Shown here piece by piece: positions 15,766 to 22,764 of a stretch of DNA of 64,000 nt. Within the stretch, counting starts at the first letter, position 1. Each line of letters begins with the position of its first letter. The position numbers and the translations under genes are program-made. Source of the DNA: Candidatus Anammoximicrobium sp. (GTDB taxonomy: Bacteria; Planctomycetota; Planctomycetia; Pirellulales; Pirellulaceae); NCBI GenBank assembly GCA_012515235.1, contig JAAYYU010000153.1, positions 1 through 64,000 on the forward strand, given 5' to 3'. The notes beneath the pieces are model-generated. The model searched no databases, had not been told where the DNA came from, and saw only the letters and a program-made list of their open reading frames with translations.

Positions 15766-17577
15766 ATGGGGACGCCAGTGTCTGAGACTGCCATGATCGG
15801 CGCTGCTGCGACGGCAGAGGCACCCGCGACGGGGCCAGCGGCCACACTGCCGGCCTGGTATCCCGGCTGGGCGCGGGAACTGGCCGACGCTTACTTCTCG
15901 CGGACGACGTGCGTGTTCGTGCTGCACGGCAACGTTCACGACTTGATTCACGCTCCCGTCGGCGGCCAGGACAGCTACGTCAGCTTGCCGGAGTTTCTGA
16001 GCACGCAGGTCTTCGGCAGCTGGGACCTGGTGTTGGGTTACGATCTGAGCCGCGGTCTGCGGATGCTGGCCGGCAGCGATGCCGGGCGGCTGCGGGCGAT
16101 GGCCCAGTATCTCACGTCCCGTTGGGGCGAACCCGCCGGTTGGCCGCGCGATCCGGAAAAAGTCCTGTGGATGCTCGAGGCCTTGATTGAGCGCACGCTG
16201 CTGGACGATCCGGCCAACCGCAAGAGCATTGCGATCGTCTTCGAGTACGGGCAGTATCTCGTGCCGGCTGGAGATCTTGGTTCGCTGGCCCAAGGCACCG
16301 CGGCCCGCTTGGTGCGGTTTCTCAGTTGGGCTCAGAATCCGCACGTCAAACGGGTGAACATCGCCTTCTGCCTGTCGGCCGATCGCGTGGCCGAAGTCAA
16401 CGACCGGCTGGTGCAGAATCCGTACGTGACGGCGATCGAGGTGCCGCTGCCGGATCGCGACCAGCGGCGGGCGTTCATCGATGCAGCGGCTCGCGGCGGA
16501 CAGCTGGCCAAAGCCACCGACTTTTCCGGCGACCAGTTGGCGGACATGTCCAACGGACTGAGCCTGGTGAACCTGAATGTCGTGCTCGCCCAGGCGGTGC
16601 ACTCCGACCGGCGGCTGGACGCCCGGCGTTTTCGGACGCTGAAAAAGACGATGATCGAACGGCAATGCCGCGACCTGGTCGAGTTCGTCGAACCGGCGCA
16701 TACGCTGGACCTGGTCGTGGGCTATGAAGAGGCCAAGCAGCGGCTCCGGCAGGACGCCGAATGGATCAGTTGCGGGCAGTCGGACGCGGCGCCGATGGGC
16801 TATCTGATTTGCGGCCCGGTGGGAACGGGCAAGACGTTTTTGTCCGAGTGCTACGCCGGTTCGATCGGCATTCCCTGCGTCGTGTTGAAGAACTTCCGCT
16901 CGAAGTACGTCGGCGAGACGGAAGGCAACTTGCAGCAGGTGCTGACCGTGTTGCGTTCGCTGGGGCCGGTCGTGGTGATCGTGGACGAAGCCGACGCGGC
17001 CTTGGGCAGTCGCCGCGCCGAGGGCGACTCCGGCACTTCGGCCCGCGTGTTTTCGATGATCGCCAGCCAGATGGGCAACACGCGGTTTCGTGGTAAGATT
17101 ATTTGGATGCTGCTGACCTCGCGGCCGGATCTGCTGCCGATCGACCTCAAACGGCAAGGCCGGGCGGAGGTCCACATTCCGCTGATGTACCCGCGGCGGG
17201 CGGAAGAGATTCGGGCGATGTTCGCGACGATGGCCCGCAAGAACCGCCTGGGCCTGGCCGCCGACGCCGTGCCGGACGTTTCGGCGGACCGCCGGTTGAC
17301 GGGGGCGGATATTGAAAGCATCGTACTGAATGCCCGGCGATTGGGATTGGCCGAGGGGCGGCACGAGATCACCCGCGGGGACCTGGAGCAGGCCCTGAAC
17401 GAGTTTGTCCCGTCGGCCCAGGGGTTGGAAAAAGAGCTGCAGGAACTGGCGGCAGTCCTGGAGTGTACGCAGCTCGGGTTTCTGCCGGACGAATGGCGGG
17501 CGAAGATCTCCCAACCGGGCGGCACGACGCGACTGCAGGAGCGGATGGCGGCCATTAAACAACTGATCGGAGAGTAG
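15766..17577 (+). CDS. Double-domain AAA ATPase, N-terminal domain degenerate
   Basis: This 603-residue protein has two AAA-like halves. The first (about residues 35-300) contains FVLHGNVHDLI and a Walker-B-like SIAIVFEYGQYL but no P-loop. The second (about 325-540) is canonical: Walker A GPVGTGKT at 350-357, Walker B VVVIVDEADAAL around 406-408, and an arginine-finger-like region near LKRQGR. The C-domain resembles classical AAA unfoldases such as FtsH or Cdc48, without membrane or protease domains. It starts 115 bases after pspA. A plausible role is remodelling the PspA assembly or the transporter encoded downstream. The ribosome site before 15766 is weak, and an ATG at 15793 is an alternative. 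Confidence 0.87.
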   Translation: MGTPVSETAMIGAAATAEAPATGPAATLPAWYPGWARELADAYFSRTTCVFVLHGNVHDLIHAPVGGQDSYVSLPEFLSTQVFGSWDLVLGYDLSRGLRMLAGSDAGRLRAMAQYLTSRWGEPAGWPRDPEKVLWMLEALIERTLLDDPANRKSIAIVFEYGQYLVPAGDLGSLAQGTAARLVRFLSWAQNPHVKRVNIAFCLSADRVAEVNDRLVQNPYVTAIEVPLPDRDQRRAFIDAAARGGQLAKATDFSGDQLADMSNGLSLVNLNVVLAQAVHSDRRLDARRFRTLKKTMIERQCRDLVEFVEPAHTLDLVVGYEEAKQRLRQDAEWISCGQSDAAPMGYLICGPVGTGKTFLSECYAGSIGIPCVVLKNFRSKYVGETEGNLQQVLTVLRSLGPVVVIVDEADAALGSRRAEGDSGTSARVFSMIASQMGNTRFRGKIIWMLLTSRPDLLPIDLKRQGRAEVHIPLMYPRRAEEIRAMFATMARKNRLGLAADAVPDVSADRRLTGADIESIVLNARRLGLAEGRHEITRGDLEQALNEFVPSAQGLEKELQELAAVLECTQLGFLPDEWRAKISQPGGTTRLQERMAAIKQLIGE

Positions 17578-17578
17578 A

Positions 17579-17667
17579 ACCGTAGCCCCCCCGCTCCGCG
17601 AGAGGAACCTTTTCCCCAATTCCGCGCGAGGGAGGCATTCCCGCTCGCGGAGCGAGCGGCCTACGGT
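17579..17667. repeat. Inverted repeat inside the pspA cluster
   Basis: The arms 17579-17602 and 17644-17667 match at 21 of 24 positions; they carry ACCGTAG/CTACGGT at the ends and GCTCCGCGAG/CTCGCGGAGC inside. The element starts directly after the AAA ATPase stop codon and ends 30 bases before the next start. It may act as a processing or attenuation structure, or be a dispersed palindromic repeat. No T-tract follows. Confidence 0.7.
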
Positions 17668-17696
17668 GGAGCACCTTGAAAGACGAGGACTGGCAA

Positions 17697-17993
17697 ATGG
17701 CAGGCAAGATTTCCCGGTGGTTGGACGAAGACACGGATGAGCCGATGATCGCCGAACGGGCGCAGCGGCTGGAGAACTTCCTGACGGCAATGGCCGACGG
17801 GATGATCGACGAGGGCGAGTTACAGGCGCAGGAACAGCGGTTGGTGCAAGTCATGCGGGAGGTCGAACCGCTGTTGGACGAGAAGCTGCACGCGAAAGTC
17901 ACGCAGTTGTTGTGCGAGTTGACCGCTTACGACATCATGCAAGCCGTGCACACGATGCAGCAAGCACGGCCCAAAGTCGCCTTCCGCGGCTAA
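17697..17993 (+). CDS. Small acidic helical protein, TerB-like
   Basis: The 98-residue product is predicted to be all helical and has no signal or membrane segment. Its centre, MADGMIDEGELQAQE followed by RLVQVMREVEPLLDE, resembles the acidic loop and helices of TerB/tellurite-resistance-type domains; this is a resemblance, not a confident assignment. I chose the ATG at 17697 because GAGG lies 8 bases upstream; a TTG at 17676 would add seven residues. It ends 11 bases before the next gene, with AAGGAG overlapping its stop, so coupling is likely. It may be an adaptor between the AAA ATPase and membrane partners. Confidence 0.75.
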   Translation: MAGKISRWLDEDTDEPMIAERAQRLENFLTAMADGMIDEGELQAQEQRLVQVMREVEPLLDEKLHAKVTQLLCELTAYDIMQAVHTMQQARPKVAFRG

Positions 17994-18004
17994 GGAGAAA
18001 GAAC

Positions 18005-19753
18005 ATGGCAGGACAACCCAAAGGGCCGTTTTACGGAGTCTTGGGCCTGGTGATCCTTGGCCTCCTGGCCTTGGCGGTCTACCGGGCTGATATTCTCGCC
18101 CCCAAAGCTCCGCCGCCGGGTCAGCCCTCCGGCACGCCGCCGGGCGAGGCCATGAAAATCGATCCCGCGCAACTCGGCCAGGAGGCCGAGGCGGGCGACG
18201 CCGCCAGCGTCACTACGGTCAAAGAATACACGTTCAAACCGGCCGAGAAACTGCCGGCCGTCCAGGGCGTCTCGGCCTACAAGGCCATGACGGACAACAC
18301 CGTCCGGTTTGCCCTGAACGTCTGGGCCGGCTGGGGCCCGATCATCCTGGCCAACGACGGCTTCAAGGCCGGCAAGGTTTGGAAGACGCCCGATGGCAAG
18401 GACTTCCGCGTGGAACTGGTGCTGATCGATGATCCCGTCGCCATGCGAAACGCCTATGCCGCGGGCGAAGTCCACATCGGCTGGGGCACGCTGGACATGG
18501 TGCCGCTGTTCACCGACGGTTTCGCCAAAGCGGGCGACAGCCGGATCATGCCTCGCGTGTATCAGCAGGTGGACTGGTCGAACGGCGGCGATGGCATCGT
18601 CGTCCGCGAGAACATCAAGACCGTGGCCGATCTGCGCGGCAAGAAGCTGGTGCTGGCCCAGAACTCGCCGTCCCAGTACTTCGCGTTGAACGTGCTGGTC
18701 GCGGGCGGCGTTCAACCGTCCGAAGTGGAAATGGTCTATACGGCCACGGCCTTTGAGGCGGCCCGCGCCTTTGAGGTGCAGAAAGACATCGCCGGGGCCG
18801 TGTCCTGGGCCCCGGACATCTATAACCTGGCCAAAATCAAGGGCAACCGCATGCTGGTCACGACCCAGACGGCCAACAAGCTGATCGCCGACGTCTGGTT
18901 CGCCCGGGCCGACTTTGCCAAAGACCATCCCCAGATCGTGGAGGCCCTGGTCCGCGGCATCTTCGACGCCATGGAAGACATGAAGCTACCGGACAAGAAG
19001 GAGCATTGCGCCAAGCTGATGGCCGACGGTTATGGGATTCCCGTGACCGATGCCCTGGGCATGTTCGCCGACGCCCACAACACGAACTGGGCGGAGAACT
19101 ACCAGTTCTTCATGAACCAGAATAACCCGACCAACTTCGAGCGGATCTGGCGCCAGGCGTACTACCTGTACCGGCGGATCGGCGCGATCGAGGGCCAGCC
19201 CGTGCCGTTCGATCAGGTCATGGACTTCTCCCTCATCGCCAAACTGGGGACCGAAGCCAAGTATCGGGCACAGAAGGACGAGTACGAAGTCGTCCTGGCG
19301 CCCAAGACCGTGTCGGAGATCCGCGCCGAGAGCGAGGAGATCCTGACCAACACGATCGTCATCCACTTTGCCCCCAACAGTTGGGACTTGCACCGCAAGA
19401 TCACGCGCGAGGTCAACGGCCAGCAGGTCGAACAGTTGTACGATCCGGCCGTGGACATGGTGCTGGAAGAGGCCGCCAAGCTGACTGGCCAGTTCGGCGC
19501 GGCACGCATTATCATCGAGGGCCACACCGATGCTTCGATGAAAGGCGCGGTGCCGGAGTCGTTGATCAAGGAGTTGGCCATGAACCGGGCCAACGCAGTC
19601 AAGGAGGAACTGGTCAAGAAATTCAATCTGGACCCGAACAAATTCTCGGTCGACGGCATCGGCTGGGACCGCCCGGCCGACTCGAACGACCCGCTCAACC
19701 ACGCCAAAAACCGGCGAGTGGAAATCAAGGTCTACCCGGCGGAGATGGAATGA
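18005..19753 (+). CDS. ABC substrate-binding protein fused to OmpA-like peptidoglycan-binding domain
   Basis: The 582-residue protein has one N-terminal membrane anchor (about residues 10-28). A Pro-rich linker follows, then a NMT1/TauA-type periplasmic binding domain (about 85-400; GWGTLDMVPLFTDGF, DLRGKKLVLAQNSPSQYF). The C-terminal OmpA domain (about 435-582) contains EGHTDAS at 505-511, a later NRANAVKEEL and NRRVEIKV near 569, the residues that usually contact diaminopimelate in cell-wall peptide. AAGGAG sits just before the ATG. The downstream permease and ATPase are of the TauBC/SsuBC type, so this is their binding protein, tied to both membrane and cell wall. This fusion is not standard for importers. 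The substrate is unknown; the related families bind sulfonates, pyrimidine precursors or nitrate. Confidence 0.9.
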   Translation: MAGQPKGPFYGVLGLVILGLLALAVYRADILAPKAPPPGQPSGTPPGEAMKIDPAQLGQEAEAGDAASVTTVKEYTFKPAEKLPAVQGVSAYKAMTDNTVRFALNVWAGWGPIILANDGFKAGKVWKTPDGKDFRVELVLIDDPVAMRNAYAAGEVHIGWGTLDMVPLFTDGFAKAGDSRIMPRVYQQVDWSNGGDGIVVRENIKTVADLRGKKLVLAQNSPSQYFALNVLVAGGVQPSEVEMVYTATAFEAARAFEVQKDIAGAVSWAPDIYNLAKIKGNRMLVTTQTANKLIADVWFARADFAKDHPQIVEALVRGIFDAMEDMKLPDKKEHCAKLMADGYGIPVTDALGMFADAHNTNWAENYQFFMNQNNPTNFERIWRQAYYLYRRIGAIEGQPVPFDQVMDFSLIAKLGTEAKYRAQKDEYEVVLAPKTVSEIRAESEEILTNTIVIHFAPNSWDLHRKITREVNGQQVEQLYDPAVDMVLEEAAKLTGQFGAARIIIEGHTDASMKGAVPESLIKELAMNRANAVKEELVKKFNLDPNKFSVDGIGWDRPADSNDPLNHAKNRRVEIKVYPAEME

Positions 19754-19811
19754 CGGCAGACGCGGGGTTCGCCTTCCAGCGGCGGTGCCCCAGGAGAAAT
19801 GCGGCGGACGA

Positions 19812-20825
19812 ATGAACGAGCCTGGAAACGAAAACCCGAAACCCGAAATCCCGAAACCCGAGGTCGGCACGCCAGGTTCCGTCGCGCCGCCGCGCAGCTT
19901 TACGGCTTTGCGGAGCGAGATTCCGGCTTGGCAGACAGTCGCGCTGGGTGCCGCCTGTCTGGCCGTGTGTTTCGGAGCCTGGTGGGGTCTGACTCGCGGC
20001 GCGACGGTCGAAAGCCGGGTCCTCAGTCCCAGCATCTTGCCGAGTCCGCAGGAGACGTTCGCCAGTTTTCCGCGTTTGTGGTTCGAACGCGCGTTGACCC
20101 GCAACACCTGGGCCAGTCTGCGGCGCGTCGTGCTTGGATTCGGTCTGGCCGCCGCAGTCGGAATCCCCGTCGGCGTGCTCTGCGGCTGCTTTCGCCGCAT
20201 CGGCGCGTTCTTCGCTCCCTTGACCATCGTCGGACGCAACATCCCCATCGCGGCCCTGATCCCGCTGACGTTTTCGCTGTTCGGGATCGGCGAATTTCAG
20301 AAGATGATGTTCATTTTCATCGCCTGTGTAGCCTTTGTCGTCAGCGACACGGCGACGGCGATCGGCGAAGTCAGCAGCCGCTACGTCGACACCGCGTACA
20401 CGCTGGGAGCCGGCCGGCGGCAGATTATCATGAAAGTGCTCGTGCCGCTGGCCATGCCCAGCGTGTTCAATTCGGCGCGGCTTCTGTTCGGGCTGGCGTT
20501 CGGCTATATCATGCTGGCTGAGTTGATCAAGTTCAGCGGCGAGTCGGGCGGGTTGGGCGACATCATCAATACGTCGCTGCGTCGCGGACTGCAGACGGAT
20601 ATCCTGCTGGTCCTGATGATCATCCCGCTGGTCGCCCTGGCGATCGACCGGTTCCTGTATTGGGTCCAGCGGCAGTTGTTTCCGTACTACTACGAAAGCG
20701 ATGGCCTGCTGCACCACGCCCTGGTCAAAGTGCTGCGCGCCTGGGAAGATTTCTGGAGACTGTTCTTTCACGCTCAATCCGCGGAAAGCGGAGACGGGAG
20801 GGGAGTGGTGATCGGTGATCAGTGA
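19812..20825 (+). CDS. ABC transporter permease (TauC/SsuC-type)
   Basis: The 337-residue inner-membrane protein has about six to seven membrane segments. Its cytoplasmic EAA loop reads TLGAGRRQIIMKVLVPLAMP, which contacts the ATPase and is typical of the nitrate/sulfonate/taurine permeases. The N-terminal 30 residues are polar and Pro-rich. The C-terminus is longer than usual and ends in a segment encoded by an intergenic-type repeat (about 20800-20825), so the stop may have been displaced by repeat insertion. The ATG at 19812 lies 59 bases after the binding-protein gene; a GTG at 19785 would add nine residues. Confidence 0.9.
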   Translation: MNEPGNENPKPEIPKPEVGTPGSVAPPRSFTALRSEIPAWQTVALGAACLAVCFGAWWGLTRGATVESRVLSPSILPSPQETFASFPRLWFERALTRNTWASLRRVVLGFGLAAAVGIPVGVLCGCFRRIGAFFAPLTIVGRNIPIAALIPLTFSLFGIGEFQKMMFIFIACVAFVVSDTATAIGEVSSRYVDTAYTLGAGRRQIIMKVLVPLAMPSVFNSARLLFGLAFGYIMLAELIKFSGESGGLGDIINTSLRRGLQTDILLVLMIIPLVALAIDRFLYWVQRQLFPYYYESDGLLHHALVKVLRAWEDFWRLFFHAQSAESGDGRGVVIGDQ

Positions 20826-20828
20826 TCG

Positions 20829-20872
20829 GTCCTTGGTCAGTCGTTTGTGGTCAGCATCTGGTGACCAAGGAC
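20829..20872. repeat. Hairpin within a GATCGGT-type intergenic repeat
   Basis: GTCCTTGGTCA (20829-20839) pairs perfectly with TGACCAAGGAC (20862-20872) around a 22-base loop. Just upstream, TGATCGGTGATCAGTGATCGG (split at base 20) forms short direct repeats that run into the end of the permease gene. Similar wording recurs around 26311-26425. No T-tract follows, so it may be a repeat or attenuating structure rather than a terminator. Confidence 0.6.
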
Positions 20873-20956
20873 GATTGAGCGCGGATTTCCGAACCCTGGC
20901 CTGGATTGCCATTTGCCGCTTGCCGACGACCGCCCCCTGATTGCCGATCACCACCC

Positions 20957-21856
20957 ATGCCGACTTCCTCGACCAATGCGAACTCCGTCCCCGTCCAGCC
21001 GGTCGGCTTGGGGCGGATCATCGACCGCACGGCGGCGCCGGTTACGCGCGGGCTGCCGCGGGTCGTCGAGTTCCGTGGCGTGGGCAAGACGTACGGCGTG
21101 GGAGGGCCGAAGGAGTACACGGCGATCCGCAACGTGAACTTCTTCGTGGAAGATCTGCCCGAGAGGGGCGAGTTTATCTGCGTTCTGGGCCCCAGCGGCT
21201 GTGGCAAGAGCACGATCTTGCGGCTGATTGCCGGGTTGCCGCCGCAGCATCCGCCCACGGAGGGCGAGGTGCTCGTGCTGGGCCAGCCTGTCACGCGGCC
21301 GGGCGCTGATCGGGGGATGGTGTTTCAGGACTACACGAGCTTCGATCACCGCACGGTGCTGGAGAACATCACTTTTGGCTTGGAGTGCCGCGGCGTGCGG
21401 CGCGCGGAACGCGAGGAACTGGGCCGCCAGTGGATCCAGCACGTGGGCCTGGATGTGGCCGCCGACGCCCGTAAGTATCCGCATGAGTTGTCCGGCGGGA
21501 TGCGTCAGCGGGTGGCCATCGCCCGGACTTTGATCTTGCGGCCGCGGATCATCCTGATGGACGAGCCGTTCGGGGCCCTCGATCCGCAGACTCGGATGAA
21601 CATGCAGGACCTGCTGGTCTTGCTGTGGCACGAAGTCCACGCGACCGTGTTCTTCGTCACGCATTCGATCGAAGAGGCGGTCTTCCTAGGCGACCGCGTC
21701 TACGTCATGGGGCGTGCGCCGGGGATGATTCTCCGCGAGTTGGAAGTGGAACCGGCTGACCGTCCGGCGCGCCTTATGCAGGGCGATCCGCGTTTCCAGG
21801 AGACGGTCAGCTACATCCGGGACCTGATCAGCCACTTGGAACAATCAGCGACATAG
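20957..21856 (+). CDS. ABC transporter ATP-binding protein (TauB/SsuB-type)
   Basis: It hydrolyses ATP to power the permease encoded just upstream. The 299-residue product has Walker A GPSGCGKST (78-86), Q-loop MVFQDY, signature LSGGMRQRVAIAR starting at residue 178, Walker B IILMDEPFGALD and the H-loop in FVTHSIEEAVFLGDRV. The last is typical of nitrate/sulfonate importers. A 35-residue N-terminal extension precedes the first strand; I chose the ATG at 20957, and the open frame to 20906 is not supported. It is separated from the permease by 131 bases of repeat-like sequence, and the next gene begins 7 bases after its stop. Confidence 0.93.
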   Translation: MPTSSTNANSVPVQPVGLGRIIDRTAAPVTRGLPRVVEFRGVGKTYGVGGPKEYTAIRNVNFFVEDLPERGEFICVLGPSGCGKSTILRLIAGLPPQHPPTEGEVLVLGQPVTRPGADRGMVFQDYTSFDHRTVLENITFGLECRGVRRAEREELGRQWIQHVGLDVAADARKYPHELSGGMRQRVAIARTLILRPRIILMDEPFGALDPQTRMNMQDLLVLLWHEVHATVFFVTHSIEEAVFLGDRVYVMGRAPGMILRELEVEPADRPARLMQGDPRFQETVSYIRDLISHLEQSAT

Positions 21857-21862
21857 ACTTCC

Positions 21863-22735
21863 GTGGGACTGTGGACGTATCTCAAAGCCGCGTTTCTCAA
21901 CCGCTGGAACCTGTTGGCGTTCCTGGGCGGCGGCGGTTTTGCGCTGCTCAGCGGGCGGCCGGACGTCGCCTTGCCAGTGGTCCTGGCGGCCGAGTTGGCG
22001 TACGTGGGCCTGCTCGGCACGCATCCCAAGTTTCAGAAGTCGGTGGAAGCCCAACTGGCGGCGGCGCGGCGCGCCGTGAGGTCCGAGACAACGGGCCGGA
22101 CGCTGCAGCGCATCCTGCAAAGCCTGCCGCGGGACATGATGCAGCGGTTCCAGAACCTGCGCCAGCGCTGTCTGGAACTTCGCCAGATCGCGACCGACCT
22201 GAAACAGCCCGGCGATCGGGTGGTGGACGAAACGTTCGAACAGTCGCAATTGGCAGGACTGGACCGGTTGTTGTGGATCTTCCTGCGGTTGCTGTACACC
22301 CATTATGCCCTCAGCCGTTTTTTGCACAAGACCGACAGCGAGTCGATCCGGCAGGACATCGGTCGCCTCGAAAAGCGGCTGGCCCAACTGCCGCCGGACC
22401 CGCAGGAACTGCAGCAGCAGCGGATCCGCAAGACGTTGGAAGACAACCTCGCCACCTCCCAGGAAAGGCTCGGCAATTTCCAAAAGGCGATCGACAACTT
22501 GCAACTGGTGGAACTGCAACTGGACCAACTCGAAAACCGCATCCATTCCCTCAGCGAAATGGCAGTCAACCGCCAGGAGCCTGACTTCATCAGCCACCAG
22601 GTCGATCTGGTCGCCAGCAGCATGATCCAGACCGAGGAGACGATGAACGAGTTGCGTTTTGCAACCGGCCTGGACGCCGTCACGGCCGAGACGCCGCCGC
22701 TGCTGCGGCCCGTCCAGGCGCAGATTATCGAATAG
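21863..22735 (+). CDS. Membrane-anchored coiled-coil protein of the pspA cluster
   Basis: The 290-residue product has two N-terminal hydrophobic segments (about 15-30 and 33-51) that could form a hairpin in the inner membrane. A long Gln/Leu/Glu/Arg-rich helical region follows (about 60-270), predicted to be coiled coil and cytoplasmic. I recognise no named family. It starts with GTG only 7 bases after the ABC ATPase stop, so it is translationally linked. Its shape fits a membrane scaffold that could recruit PspA or the ATPases, but this is inference. The cytochrome gene begins 30 bases downstream. Confidence 0.85.
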   Translation: MGLWTYLKAAFLNRWNLLAFLGGGGFALLSGRPDVALPVVLAAELAYVGLLGTHPKFQKSVEAQLAAARRAVRSETTGRTLQRILQSLPRDMMQRFQNLRQRCLELRQIATDLKQPGDRVVDETFEQSQLAGLDRLLWIFLRLLYTHYALSRFLHKTDSESIRQDIGRLEKRLAQLPPDPQELQQQRIRKTLEDNLATSQERLGNFQKAIDNLQLVELQLDQLENRIHSLSEMAVNRQEPDFISHQVDLVASSMIQTEETMNELRFATGLDAVTAETPPLLRPVQAQIIE

Positions 22736-22764
22736 GGGCGGGAGCGACGGAGCAGCCATCTTTC

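Noticed and set aside
15757..17790. 677-codon minus-strand open frame over the AAA ATPase gene
   Set aside because: The plus strand has intact Walker motifs; this frame has none of its own.
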